Assembly (NCBI RefSeq): GCF_021010565.1
Contig: NZ_JAJNAY010000001.1
Span: 1,034,001 to 1,098,000, forward strand
Direction: 5' to 3'
DNA from: Chryseobacterium turcicum
GTDB lineage: Bacteria; Bacteroidota; Bacteroidia; Flavobacteriales; Weeksellaceae
DNA length: 64,000 nucleotides
Made by a program: the position numbers and the translations under genes. The notes beneath the pieces are model-generated. The model saw only the letters and a list, made by a program, of their open reading frames with translations, searched no databases and was not told where the DNA came from. Below are positions 33,657 through 43,161 of the stretch, piece by piece (within the stretch, counting starts at the first letter, position 1; each line of letters starts with the position of its first letter).

Positions 33657-35579
33657 ATGCTTTCTGTTCAAGGTTTAGGATTACATCATTCAGGTAATTA
33701 TTTATTTCAAAACGTAAATTTCACCATCAAAAAGGATGATAAAATTGGGTTGGTTGGTAAAAATGGAGCGGGGAAATCTACGCTTCTTAAGATGCTTTCC
33801 GGCGAAATTACTTTCTATGAAGGAAATGTAGTTCCTGAAGGAAGTATTACCATAGGTTTTCTAAAACAAGATCTTGATTTTGTGAAAGGTAGAACCGTTT
33901 GGAACGAAACAATGCAGGCTTTTGAGCAGATTAATGCTTGGAAAGAAGAATTAGAAGAAATTAATCATCAATTGACCGTAAGAACCGATTACGAAAGTGA
34001 TTCTTATACCGATTTGATTAATAGAATGACTGATCTGAATGATCTTTTGATGCATCATGATGCATATAACTTAGAAGGTGATATCGAAAAAGTATTATTT
34101 GGATTAGGTTTTAAAGCAGATGATTTCCAAAAAATTACCGACGAATTTTCTGGAGGTTGGAGAATGAGAATCGAACTGGCAAAACTATTACTTCAGAAAA
34201 ATGATTTAATGCTTCTCGATGAGCCTACCAATCACTTGGATATGGAATCTATCATTTGGCTTGAAAACTTCTTGAAAGATTATCCTGGAGGAATTCTTCT
34301 CGTAAGTCACGATAAACAGTTTATGACTGCCGTTTGTAACCGTACTTTTGATGTAAACAACAGAAAAGTAGACGATTATAAAGCCAATTATACTAAATAT
34401 TTAATCATGCGCGAAGACCGTCGTGAAAAACTGATTCAGGCTAAAAAGAATCAGGATGCGGAAATCAAGCAGATGGAAGATAACATCAACAAGTTCCGTG
34501 CGAGTGCAACAAAAGCTTCTTTTGCACAGTCTTTGATTAAAAAATTAGATAAAATTGAGCGTATTGAAGTGGATAACGACGATGTTTCAAAATTCAATAT
34601 CCGTTTTGTACAGTCTGTAGTTCCCGGAAAAGTTATTTTTGAAGCCGAAAAATTAGGTAAAGCCTACGGAAATAAACAGATTTTTGATGATGTAGATTTT
34701 ATCGTTCAGAGAGGTGACAGAATTTCACTTTTAGGACAAAACGGACAAGGGAAAACGACGTTAGCCAAAATTCTTGCCGGTGATATCAAAGAATTTTCAG
34801 GAAACTGGAATTTAGGACACAATGTTAATATCGGATATTTTGCTCAAAATCAGGAGGAAGTTCTAACGCCAAATAAAACCGTGCAGGAAGAAGCCGAAGA
34901 TGCTGCAACTGAAGAAACGAGACCGAGAGTACGTGATTTGTTAGGATCTTTCCTTTTCCAGGGTGAAGCCGTAAATAAAAAGACAAAAGTGCTTTCAGGA
35001 GGAGAAAGAAACCGTTTAGCGCTATGTAAATTGCTTTTACGTCCGTTCAATGTTTTGATTATGGATGAGCCTACCAATCACTTAGATATTCAGTCTAAAG
35101 AGATTATCAAATTGGCTTTACAGAGGTTTGAAGGTACACTAATTGTAATTTCTCACGATAGAGAATTTTTACAAGGGTTAAGTGATAAAATCTACGAATT
35201 CCGTGATGGTAAAATGAAAGAATTCTTAGGCGACATCAACGAATATCTTGATTTCAGACAAAAAGAATCAATCAGAGAAATTTCTGCTGAAAAAGCTAAA
35301 CTTCACAGTGATGAGCCTAAAGTTGAGGTTAAAAAAGTTGAAGAAAAACCTGCTGTTAGCCAATCAATAATTGTAAGTAAAGAACAGAAAAGTATTCAGA
35401 ATAAATTAAAAAAAGTAGAAGAAAAAATTTCTGAACTGGAAACAGCAATCGAAACTTTTGAAGCTACGTTCACCAAAGAAAACCCTTCTGAAGAAACATT
35501 AGAAAAATACAATAAAACCAAAGAAGAGCTCGACCTTGCTCTGCAGGAATGGGAACATTTGGGAGCTCAGTTAGATTAA
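33657..35579 (+). CDS. ABC-F family ATPase (Uup/EttA-like)
   Basis: The 640-residue soluble protein has two ABC domains: Walker A GKNGAGKST (near 36-44) and GQNGQGKTT (near 358-366), signatures FSGGWRMRIELAKLL and LSGGERNRLALCKLL, and Walker B LLDEPTNHLD and IMDEPTNHLD. A linker between them and a C-terminal coiled-coil domain (EQKSIQNKLKKVEEKISELE-like) complete the ABC-F layout. These proteins act on the ribosome in translation control; some confer antibiotic resistance, but this one looks like a housekeeping member. Confidence 0.94.
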   Translation: MLSVQGLGLHHSGNYLFQNVNFTIKKDDKIGLVGKNGAGKSTLLKMLSGEITFYEGNVVPEGSITIGFLKQDLDFVKGRTVWNETMQAFEQINAWKEELEEINHQLTVRTDYESDSYTDLINRMTDLNDLLMHHDAYNLEGDIEKVLFGLGFKADDFQKITDEFSGGWRMRIELAKLLLQKNDLMLLDEPTNHLDMESIIWLENFLKDYPGGILLVSHDKQFMTAVCNRTFDVNNRKVDDYKANYTKYLIMREDRREKLIQAKKNQDAEIKQMEDNINKFRASATKASFAQSLIKKLDKIERIEVDNDDVSKFNIRFVQSVVPGKVIFEAEKLGKAYGNKQIFDDVDFIVQRGDRISLLGQNGQGKTTLAKILAGDIKEFSGNWNLGHNVNIGYFAQNQEEVLTPNKTVQEEAEDAATEETRPRVRDLLGSFLFQGEAVNKKTKVLSGGERNRLALCKLLLRPFNVLIMDEPTNHLDIQSKEIIKLALQRFEGTLIVISHDREFLQGLSDKIYEFRDGKMKEFLGDINEYLDFRQKESIREISAEKAKLHSDEPKVEVKKVEEKPAVSQSIIVSKEQKSIQNKLKKVEEKISELETAIETFEATFTKENPSEETLEKYNKTKEELDLALQEWEHLGAQLD

Positions 35580-35603
35580 TTTTTTTTTTAATATAAACAA
35601 TGA

Positions 35604-35632
35604 AAGATGAGCTTTGGTTCATCTTTTTTTGT
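35604..35632 (+). terminator. Terminator after the ABC-F gene
   Basis: Nine-bp stem AAGATGAGC / GTTCATCTT (one G-T pair) followed by seven T, 24 bp after the stop. Confidence 0.8.
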
Positions 35633-35771
35633 GAAGTATGGTTTGATACTTATCTGTGTAGAAAATAAAATTGTCGCCAAATAATGCATTTTATAAGAAG
35701 GTTATCTTTTAAAAATTTCTATTCTAACACAAAAATTAACATTTAAACAAAACGCTTTCATTTATTTTTTA

Positions 35772-35779
35772 TAATTTTG
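35772..35779 (+). promoter_or_regulatory. -7 box just upstream of the CLACH protein gene
   Basis: TAATTTTG ends 4 bp before the ATG at 35784, which suggests a leaderless transcript. Confidence 0.45.
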
Positions 35780-35783
35780 CCCA

Positions 35784-36137
35784 ATGATTTTTAAGGAAAG
35801 TCGACAATTAAAGAATTTTATCTCAAAGCTGATGCTTGGGATTTACTTCTTTGCGCTCTTTTCTTCAAGCTTTCACAGTCATGAGTCTACAGATTTTAAG
35901 CATTTTAACCTTAAAAAAATAGAAAACTCTATTTCTAAAACTGAGGCTAAAGAAAAAGCAGGCGACTGTCTGGCTTGTCACTTTTTAGCAACAGCAAACA
36001 CGCTCGTACCAGACGAATTTAGTTTTATGGTGATTAAGCATACCCATGAGGTAGAGCAGGTTTTTGCTGTACAGGAAAAAATCTGGTCACAAACTAAATT
36101 TTCTTTTCAACTTCGGGGCCCGCCCGCAATTTCATAA
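35784..36137 (+). CDS. Small exported CxxCH protein at a metal-uptake locus
   Basis: The 117-residue protein has an N-terminal hydrophobic segment (about 15-30) and His-rich spots (SSFHSHES, IKHTHEVEQ). In between is DCLACHFLA, a CxxCH motif that could bind a metal or haem. The C-terminal RGPPAIS recalls the end of DUF2946-type proteins, which go with metal transporters. It precedes a TonB-dependent receptor and a His-rich lipoprotein, so handling of a metal such as zinc or copper is inferred. Confidence 0.65.
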   Translation: MIFKESRQLKNFISKLMLGIYFFALFSSSFHSHESTDFKHFNLKKIENSISKTEAKEKAGDCLACHFLATANTLVPDEFSFMVIKHTHEVEQVFAVQEKIWSQTKFSFQLRGPPAIS

Positions 36138-36487
36138 TCAATAGATTCTTTTTCGGATTTTTTTGCTTTAAATTTTTCAAAATTTGAATAATTTTAAATG
36201 CATGGTGTATTTTAATTAAACTAGCTCTGTTTTTAACCATGAAGGTAAATTTAGGAGTTGAGTTTCATTAACAAAAAGCATATGCATTTTAGGTGCTTCT
36301 TAAAAAGCGTAGCTAAACTTAATTATTCTAAACTGCTTAAAACAAAATCTTAATGATTTAAAATTAAGCGGAACGGTTTATCGTTTTAAATATAAAAAAT
36401 CCAATTTAAATTTTAACGAAAGTATGTTTTAAGTTAAACCTCCAAAGGGATAATTAACTTAAAGTATACGCAATCAATCTATTTACA
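36138..36487. other. Intergenic region before the TonB receptor
   Basis: No gene or clear terminator is seen in these 350 bp. The sequence is AT-rich and probably carries the receptor promoter and any metal-responsive operator, but I could not identify a box with confidence. Confidence 0.4.
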
Positions 36488-38872
36488 ATGAAATTGATAT
36501 ATAGTTTATTGCTTATCCTTTCCGGATTTGCATTTACAAACGCACAGAAAACTTATGCGGTAGAAGGAACTGTTCAGGATTTTCATGATAAAACCATGCT
36601 TGAAAATGCAGTGGTGAAAATTGGAAATTTTACAGCCAATACCAATAAAAAAGGTGAGTTTTCATTTAAAAATATTCCTGCAGGAAATTATCAGCTCATT
36701 GCTAAACATTCTTTGTGCGATGATTATACTGAAAATGTGGGAGTCAACAAAGATTTGCATTTAGCAATTACTTTAGAGCATCATACCGGTGATATCGAAA
36801 CCGTAACCATTCATGGAAGCCACAAAACAAAAGGTTCTGTGATTATGCGAACACTTGATAAAACGGAAATCGAAAGAAATTCTACAGAAAATCTGGGGAA
36901 TTTGTTATCAAGAATTTCAGGAGTTACGGCATTGAAAACGGGGAATAATATTTCAAAACCGGTCATTCGTGGTTTATATGGAAGCCGAATTTCTATTCTG
37001 AATAATGGAGTGAAAATGGCTGAGCAGGAATGGGGAGTAGAGCACGCTCCGAATGTTGATGTCAATGATTTTGAACACATTGATGTCATTAAAGGTGCAT
37101 CCGCATTGAAGTATGGAAATGAAGGCGTTGGTGGAGTGGTCGTTTTAGAACCTGCAATTTTACCAAAGAAAGATACCATTATGGGAAGTCTGAAACTTTC
37201 TGGTATTTCCAATGGAAGAGGAGGTGAAATTGCCATGAACGTCGCTAAAACCTGGGAAAACCAATGGTTTGTAAAAACCGGTGGAAGTTATAGGAAAACG
37301 GGCGACCAATATGTTCCACATCATACATTACAGAATACGGGTCAGGAATTTAATTCTTTCAACTTCGCATTTGGAAAACATAGCTTTTTACAGGGTTTTG
37401 ATGTTTCATACAGTGGAATCAATCAGGAATTCGGGATTTACAAAGGTGCACATTTGTCGAGCCCTGAAGATTTTTATAATGCGGTGAATTTCGGACAACC
37501 ATTTTATCTTGATCAGTTTACACGCAATATCGAAAATCCGAAGCAGAAAGTAGAGCATCATATCGCAAAACTTTCAGCGTATAAACGTTTTGCTGATTTT
37601 GGTAAATTTACTTTTCAATATAGTTTTCAATTAAATAGAAGACAAGAATATGATATCAGAAGGGGAGAATTGAGTGATGTACCTTCAATGGATTTACGAT
37701 TAATTACTCATTCTGCAAGCCTGGTTCATTTAATTGAGCGTACAAACTGGAGTTTGGAAAGTGGAATTTCTGCTGCTTTTCAGGATAATTTTCCTGATCC
37801 TGCAACCAAAGCTAGACGTTTAATTCCTGATTATTATCGATATGATGGCGGTGCTTTTTCTGTTTTTAAATACCGTTTTAGTTCAAAATTAAATGCTGAA
37901 GCTGCAGTAAGATATGATTTCAGCAGATATGATGCTTATAAATATTATGATTCTGATAAATGGAATACTAACTATGCTGACCTTTTTCCACAATTTTTTG
38001 TGAGTGAATCGGGAAGCAGAATTTTAACACGTCCAATTTTAGATTATCATAATTTTTCAGCAAATGTAGGATTAGATTATAAACCAACTCAAAATTTTGA
38101 GTTTAAGCTCAATGTATCCAGAGCAGATAGAAGCCCGAATGCAGCAGAACTGTTTTCAGATGGTTTACATCATTCGGCAGCTGTGATGGAAGAAGGGAAT
38201 CTAAACATTCAAAAAGAAACAGTTTACAATATTAATCTTTCATTGGCGGGACAGTTTGATGTGTTGAAAGGTCTTCACATCGAGGCAAATCCTTATCTGA
38301 TGATGTCTGATAATTTTGTAAATCAGATTCCGACAAGTGTTTTAAATACCAACAGAGGGGTTTTCCCGGTTTGGTCTTATCAACAGATTAAAGCGAGAAT
38401 TTATGGGATTGATGCAGATGCAGAGTTATCAATTTTAGATAATCTAAAATGGAAATCAGGATTCAGTATCTTGAGAGGTGACGATCTTTCGAATAATGAG
38501 CCACTGATTTTAATGATGCCTGCAAAATTGAGAAATTCAATAGAGCTTAATCTTAATCAGCCTAAAAATTTCTATATAACGATTGAAAACGAAAATACAT
38601 TTAAACAAAATCGTTTTCCGATAAGAAATTTGCCGGTTACATTTATTAAAGACGGAGTGGAAAGAAACGAAACCGTTGATTTTAGTTCTACACCAGCCGC
38701 GTTTACCTTATTTAATGTTTCTGTGGGAGCAGACTTATTTAAAAATCTGAATCTAAATTTCAGAATCAATAACGTATTTAACGTAGAGTATCGCGAATAT
38801 CTGAACAGACTCAGATATTATATGTACGAGCCCGGAAGGAACTTCGTCGTGACTCTTAAATACAATTTCTAA
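36488..38872 (+). CDS. TonB-dependent receptor, probable metal (zinc or copper) importer
   Basis: The 794-residue protein has a signal peptide (ends FTNAQ), a carboxypeptidase-like domain (about 22-95), a plug (GNLLSRISGVTALKTG, then HIDVIKGASALKYGNEGVGG) and a 22-strand-type barrel ending in VTLKYNF. In the plug the run AEQEWGVEHAPNVDVNDFEH recalls receptors for metal uptake such as ZnuD. The flanking small CxxCH protein and the His-rich lipoprotein support a divalent-metal substrate. Which metal is not shown. Confidence 0.88.
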   Translation: MKLIYSLLLILSGFAFTNAQKTYAVEGTVQDFHDKTMLENAVVKIGNFTANTNKKGEFSFKNIPAGNYQLIAKHSLCDDYTENVGVNKDLHLAITLEHHTGDIETVTIHGSHKTKGSVIMRTLDKTEIERNSTENLGNLLSRISGVTALKTGNNISKPVIRGLYGSRISILNNGVKMAEQEWGVEHAPNVDVNDFEHIDVIKGASALKYGNEGVGGVVVLEPAILPKKDTIMGSLKLSGISNGRGGEIAMNVAKTWENQWFVKTGGSYRKTGDQYVPHHTLQNTGQEFNSFNFAFGKHSFLQGFDVSYSGINQEFGIYKGAHLSSPEDFYNAVNFGQPFYLDQFTRNIENPKQKVEHHIAKLSAYKRFADFGKFTFQYSFQLNRRQEYDIRRGELSDVPSMDLRLITHSASLVHLIERTNWSLESGISAAFQDNFPDPATKARRLIPDYYRYDGGAFSVFKYRFSSKLNAEAAVRYDFSRYDAYKYYDSDKWNTNYADLFPQFFVSESGSRILTRPILDYHNFSANVGLDYKPTQNFEFKLNVSRADRSPNAAELFSDGLHHSAAVMEEGNLNIQKETVYNINLSLAGQFDVLKGLHIEANPYLMMSDNFVNQIPTSVLNTNRGVFPVWSYQQIKARIYGIDADAELSILDNLKWKSGFSILRGDDLSNNEPLILMMPAKLRNSIELNLNQPKNFYITIENENTFKQNRFPIRNLPVTFIKDGVERNETVDFSSTPAAFTLFNVSVGADLFKNLNLNFRINNVFNVEYREYLNRLRYYMYEPGRNFVVTLKYNF

Positions 38873-38901
38873 TTATTTACAACTTAAAATTTAAAATTAA
38901 A

Positions 38902-39462
38902 ATGAAAAAATTTATCAATATTACACTCGTTCTTTTAGCTGCATTTTTAGTATTTTCTTGTCGATCAGATGATGACAGTGTTCCTGAAGATGTACATGAG
39001 CACGATGAGATTGGAAAAGTGGTTTTAACATTGACAAATAAAGCAGACGCAGCAGATGTACAGACGGTAAGTGTTATTGCTGGTGAAGCAGTGGGGCACT
39101 TGCACCTAACTGTAGGAAGTACTTATTTAGCAGAATTAGACTTTCAGATTAAGCACGATGATCATTATCATTCTTCAGATGAAATTGAGGAAGAAAAAGA
39201 TCATCATTTCATTACTTATGGTCCAGCAAATGCAGATATTACTATTTTGAGAGCGGCAAATGACATTGTAAGAACGGACGGTCAAAAATTAGGCTTAAGA
39301 ACAGAATGGAAAATCAATTCTACCCAACCAACAGGAAAAATGAATATCAAATTGATTCATGGTCCTGCAACGGTTAACCAGAATTACCCTTCTGCAACCA
39401 ATCAGTTGGGGCAAACGACTGGCGGTGAAACAGATGTTGATATTACGGTTGACGCACACTAA
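38902..39462 (+). CDS. Histidine-rich lipoprotein
   Basis: The 186-residue product has a signal with lipobox VFSC (Cys20). The mature part is rich in His and acidic residues: DVHEHDE, GHLHL, KHDDHYHSSDE and KDHHF, then a beta-rich domain ending in DITVDAH. It lies 29 bp after the TonB receptor. A surface or periplasmic metal-binding partner of the receptor is the simplest reading. I do not know a named family for it. Confidence 0.8.
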   Translation: MKKFINITLVLLAAFLVFSCRSDDDSVPEDVHEHDEIGKVVLTLTNKADAADVQTVSVIAGEAVGHLHLTVGSTYLAELDFQIKHDDHYHSSDEIEEEKDHHFITYGPANADITILRAANDIVRTDGQKLGLRTEWKINSTQPTGKMNIKLIHGPATVNQNYPSATNQLGQTTGGETDVDITVDAH

Positions 39463-39492
39463 AAGTTAGTTCAGACAAATTTTAATATTACA

Positions 39493-39525
39493 AAAAGACA
39501 TTATTTCGGTAATGTCTTTTTATTT
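39493..39525 (+). terminator. Terminator of the metal-uptake locus
   Basis: Perfect 11-bp stem AAAAGACATTA / TAATGTCTTTT with a six-base loop and a T-run. Confidence 0.88.
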
Positions 39526-39551
39526 TAACGTATTATAACAAAAGGAATGTC

Positions 39552-39579
39552 TTGTTTTAATAAAAAATTCATATTTTTG
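39552..39579 (+). promoter_or_regulatory. Promoter of trigger factor
   Basis: TTG (39552-39554), 17 nt, TATTTTTG (39572-39579), then GCAACC; 22 bp before the ATG. Confidence 0.75.
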
Positions 39580-39601
39580 CAACCTAAAATTTTAATCAAT
39601 A

Positions 39602-40936
39602 ATGAAGGTTACCGCAAAAAACCATGATGATGTAAGTGCATTGCTTACAGTAACATTGGAGAAATCTGACTACAAAGAAAAAGTAGAAAAGCAATTGATT
39701 AATTATGCTAAAAATGCACAAGTTCCTGGTTTCAGAAAAGGAAAAGTGCCTTTGAGTATGGTTAGAAAGCAATATGAAGCAGGAATTGCATTCGAAGAAA
39801 TCAACAAACAAGTTTCTGATGCTTTAAATAACTATATCAACGAAAACAAACTAAGATTAGTTGGTCAGCCGGTTCCACAGCCTGTGAATGATTTTAATCA
39901 TAATGCAGAGAAGTTGGAAGTAGCTTTTGAAGTAGGATATGAGCCTGATTTTACAATCGACTTGGCTAAATATGAAGCACCACACTACAAAGTTTCGGCT
40001 TCAGAAAAAGAAATCAACAAGAGCATAGAAAATATGCAGAAGCGTTTTGCTGAGCAGGTTCCGCAAGACAAAATCACTAAAGATTCTTACATCAACTTCG
40101 AGGTTACTCAGGTTGTAGAAGATGATGCTGAAGGTGAGCACAATCATGCACCAAAAATGGCTACCATTACTGCTGAAAACAAAGCAGCTTTCAAATTGCT
40201 TAAAGGTTTGAAGATGGACGAGTCTGTAAAAGTGTCTAAAGAAACTCTTGCTGCTGACGAAGATTTGGCTAAAGAATTAGGTTTCGCTCCAGAAGAAGTT
40301 GAGCATTTACACCACGCTGAAGTAGAAGTTAAAGTAAAAGATTTCTATAGCTTAAACTTGGCAGAACTTAATCAAGAATTATTTGATAAAGTTTACGGTG
40401 AAGGAAACATCACAACTGAAGAAGAGCTTAAAGATAAAGTAAAAGCTGAGTTGGATGAGTATTTCCAGCAGAATGCAGACGTACACTTCGTAAACAAAGT
40501 GTTGGAGCAGGTTTCTGAAAAAGAAGAAGTAAAACTTCCTGAGTCATTCTTGACGAAGTGGTTGGTATTCTCTAACCAGAACATCCAGAATGAAGAGCAA
40601 GCTCAATCTATTCTTGAAGCTGAAAAAAATCAATTAAAATACCAAATCATCGAAGGTAAATTGATGTCTGAAAACAACATCCAATTAGAGTACGGTGATG
40701 TTTTGGCTCAGGCTGAGCAGTTGGTAAAAAATCAACTGGCAATCTACGGAATTCACCATTTAGGTGACGAAGAAATTCAAAAATATGCTGCTGAAATGTT
40801 GAAAGACCAAGAGCAGGTAAGACAAATTTCTTCTGAAGTAGCAATGGCTAAGTTGAAAGACGTTATCCTTGAAAAAGCAACTAAAAAAGCAACTGAAATC
40901 TCTCACGACGAGTTTTTAGAAGAATTGAAGAAGTAA
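39602..40936 (+). CDS. tig: Trigger factor
   Basis: The 444-residue ribosome-bound chaperone binds nascent chains at the exit tunnel. The ribosome-docking signature PGFRKGKVPLSMVRK (about 38-52) is in the N-terminal domain. The middle region is more like a degenerate PPIase domain with DSYINFEVTQVVED, and the C-terminal helical arms follow to ILEKATKKATEISHDEF. Bacteroidetes trigger factors often have a weakly conserved PPIase domain, so this is not unusual. Confidence 0.94.
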   Translation: MKVTAKNHDDVSALLTVTLEKSDYKEKVEKQLINYAKNAQVPGFRKGKVPLSMVRKQYEAGIAFEEINKQVSDALNNYINENKLRLVGQPVPQPVNDFNHNAEKLEVAFEVGYEPDFTIDLAKYEAPHYKVSASEKEINKSIENMQKRFAEQVPQDKITKDSYINFEVTQVVEDDAEGEHNHAPKMATITAENKAAFKLLKGLKMDESVKVSKETLAADEDLAKELGFAPEEVEHLHHAEVEVKVKDFYSLNLAELNQELFDKVYGEGNITTEEELKDKVKAELDEYFQQNADVHFVNKVLEQVSEKEEVKLPESFLTKWLVFSNQNIQNEEQAQSILEAEKNQLKYQIIEGKLMSENNIQLEYGDVLAQAEQLVKNQLAIYGIHHLGDEEIQKYAAEMLKDQEQVRQISSEVAMAKLKDVILEKATKKATEISHDEFLEELKK

Positions 40937-40957
40937 TTCTGATATAAATAATTAAAT

Positions 40958-40990
40958 AACTCCCCTCTAATTAATTAGAGGGGAGTTGTT
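40958..40990. terminator. Strong bidirectional terminator after tig
   Basis: AACTCCCCTCTAATT (40958-40972) followed directly by its perfect reverse complement (40973-40987), a 30-bp perfect palindrome. It also closes the minus-strand genes ending at 41057. Confidence 0.8.
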
Positions 40991-41056
40991 ATATAAATAG
41001 GTTTGTGAGAATGTATAAACTAGAGAAGATTAGAAAAGTTTTTATTTACATTCCCA

Positions 41057-41989
41057 TTAAAGTTTCGCTAAATCTTCAGCATATCTTCCCATGATAGGAT
41101 ATGCTTTTCCGTCTTTTATAGTGTAATATTTTTCAGGAAATCTGTTTTTTATAAATTGAGCCATGTGTTCATCAGATAAATTTTCAGGTAAATCGAAACT
41201 TACCGACTTATCAAAAATTATTTTGTCATATAAATTTTTTTCAGATTTATCATAACTGCTTCTGTACGTCTCGACAGGAGTTGCCCATCTTCCATCTTTT
41301 GTTTTATAAACAGGATAAAATTTATACCTTTTATGAATCAATTCACCACAGCTTTCTTCTACAAAAAGCAACACATTTGCATTATAATTTTCAAACAAGA
41401 ACCGATGTGAAAAATCATGGTCATACGCAGTAAATGTTATTGTAGAATCTGGAAAATGGTCGCCAAATTCCTGCTCAATTTTGTAAGTGGCATCATATTT
41501 AGAATCCATCGGCATATAGCAATAATCTGATGTATCTACATATGATATATCTATTTTTTCGCCAACAAATACATATGATTTTGATGGGATTTTCTGTTCG
41601 CATTCCTTGGGGGTGATGCAAGGTTTAGATTCAAGTTCTATAACGAGTTTCTTTTTATTCATCAAGTCTGAGACTGCGTATTTTTTAGGATAGTACAATC
41701 TTGGATTATTTTTAAAAAACAATGTATCACCCAATTTTGCATTGATTGAAAAATATCCAGTATTATCAGTGCATTTGAAAACATCTTTATTCGCTGTTAC
41801 CTTATTTCTTATGATAACATCTTTTACTCCTAATTTATCAAGCTTATTAATAGTATCATTTAAGATAATACAGCTAATTGCCCATCCGTTTTTATCCGGA
41901 AGCTTTATAAATCCTTCTATTTTAACTTTTTGTGCATTCAATAGAAAGGGTACAAAACAAATTATAAAATAAATTAAAGTTTTTTTCAT
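41057..41989 (-). CDS. Secreted protein of unknown function at the end of the cassette locus
   Basis: The 310-residue product has a signal peptide (ends LLNAQ) and then a beta-sandwich-like stretch with NTGYFSINAKLGDTLFFKNN, similar to carboxypeptidase-regulatory-like domains of Bacteroidetes. The rest has no motif I know; an acidic His-containing piece (FTAYDHDFSHRFLF) is noted. It starts 11 bp after the DUF6705 gene and is the last gene of the minus-strand cassette locus. Confidence 0.7.
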   Translation of the reverse strand: MKKTLIYFIICFVPFLLNAQKVKIEGFIKLPDKNGWAISCIILNDTINKLDKLGVKDVIIRNKVTANKDVFKCTDNTGYFSINAKLGDTLFFKNNPRLYYPKKYAVSDLMNKKKLVIELESKPCITPKECEQKIPSKSYVFVGEKIDISYVDTSDYCYMPMDSKYDATYKIEQEFGDHFPDSTITFTAYDHDFSHRFLFENYNANVLLFVEESCGELIHKRYKFYPVYKTKDGRWATPVETYRSSYDKSEKNLYDKIIFDKSVSFDLPENLSDEHMAQFIKNRFPEKYYTIKDGKAYPIMGRYAEDLAKL

Positions 41990-42000
41990 GATTGTGTTTT

Positions 42001-42567
42001 TTATTGCTTGGTAAATATCAAATCTTTTGTTATCGGAAGATAAACTTTTTTATCTACACTTGGTGGGCAGGTTGCATCATCTATTACTAAATTATTCGGA
42101 CGATAATCCCAAGAGAATTGCGTTGTATTGAGTTTTTTTAGGATTATTTTTCCCCAACCAATACCACAATTGGTACCATCATAACCTAATGAGACAATTC
42201 CTAATGATGGTATTGTTCCTATACTTACAATATTAAAATACGTTTGATCATTCAAAATCATATTTTGAGTATTCTGTAAAATATTTCCTGCTGAATTTTT
42301 CACAATATATTTAACCACTAATGCATCTCTATAAAAATCTTTATTCATTCGCCTTGTAGGCTTATTTTCTTCTTTATTGATAATTAAAATAATTTCATTT
42401 CCTTGATAATTTGTCTTATACGTACCTACATAAGAATTTAATTCATTATTCGTATCTTTTATATATCCATTTGCTGGAATATCTTTCATTAAAGTATTTA
42501 AAGGAAGTTGTTGTGCCTTGCAAGAAAGTACAACAAACAATCCATAAAATATTATTATACTTTTCAT
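42001..42567 (-). CDS. DUF6705-type lipoprotein (paralogue 1)
   Basis: The 188-residue product has a signal with lipobox LSC followed by KAQ (Cys16), then a beta-rich domain. Shared landmarks with its neighbour are NTNNELNSYVGTYKTNYQGN, TQNMILNDQTYFNIVSIGT, GTNCGIGWGKIILKKLNTTQ and a C-terminal DLIFTKQ. It overlaps the upstream paralogue by one base (TAATG). I take it as part of the cassette locus: each cassette C-terminal domain is followed by such a gene, so an immunity or binding-partner role is inferred. Confidence 0.8.
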   Translation of the reverse strand: MKSIIIFYGLFVVLSCKAQQLPLNTLMKDIPANGYIKDTNNELNSYVGTYKTNYQGNEIILIINKEENKPTRRMNKDFYRDALVVKYIVKNSAGNILQNTQNMILNDQTYFNIVSIGTIPSLGIVSLGYDGTNCGIGWGKIILKKLNTTQFSWDYRPNNLVIDDATCPPSVDKKVYLPITKDLIFTKQ

Positions 42568-43148
42568 TATTGCTTGGTAAATATCAAATCCTTTGTTACA
42601 GGAAGATAAACCGTTTTATCTGTACTTGGGGGACAGGTGGCAGAATCTATCATCAGACTATTTGGGCGGTATTCCCAAGTGATTTGAGTTGTATTGAGTT
42701 TTTTTAGTATTATTTTTCCCCAACCAATACCACAATTCGTACCCTCATAGTAAAATATTACAGTTCCTGATATTGGTCTAGTTCCCATACTTACAATATT
42801 AAAAAAAGTTTGGTTATTCAAAATCATATTTTGGGTGTCCTGAAGAATCACACCAGACGGATTTTTTACAATGTACTTTATTATTAAAGCATCAGTGTAA
42901 TAATTTTTATTCGTACTTTTTTCTAACTTGTCTTCTACCTTCGTTATATATAAGTAAATGTCGTTTCCTTGAAAATTAGTTTTATAATTTCCTACATAGG
43001 TTAAAAGTTCATTATTTAAATCTTTTAAATGTGCATTTGCAGGAATATCATCAAGAGGTGTGTTCAAAGGAAGAATTTGTGCTTTACAAGAAATTACACA
43101 TGTAATTATAAATAGTATAACAGATGTTTTAAAAAAAAATGTTTTCAT
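42567..43148 (-). CDS. DUF6705-type lipoprotein (paralogue 2)
   Basis: A 193-residue close relative of the downstream gene, with a lipobox VISC then KAQ and the same core (GNYKTNFQGNDIYLYI, GTNCGIGWGKIILKKLNTTQ, DLIFTKQ). It starts 14 bp after the stop of cassette A and ends in a TAATG overlap with paralogue 1. Two copies after one cassette suggest a local duplication. Confidence 0.82.
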   Translation of the reverse strand: MKTFFFKTSVILFIITCVISCKAQILPLNTPLDDIPANAHLKDLNNELLTYVGNYKTNFQGNDIYLYITKVEDKLEKSTNKNYYTDALIIKYIVKNPSGVILQDTQNMILNNQTFFNIVSMGTRPISGTVIFYYEGTNCGIGWGKIILKKLNTTQITWEYRPNSLMIDSATCPPSTDKTVYLPVTKDLIFTKQ

Positions 43149-43161
43149 AATATATTTAATT

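Noticed and set aside
36811..37236. 141-residue antisense frame inside the TonB receptor gene
   Set aside because: It is the complementary shadow of the plug-coding region; the plus-strand receptor is clear.
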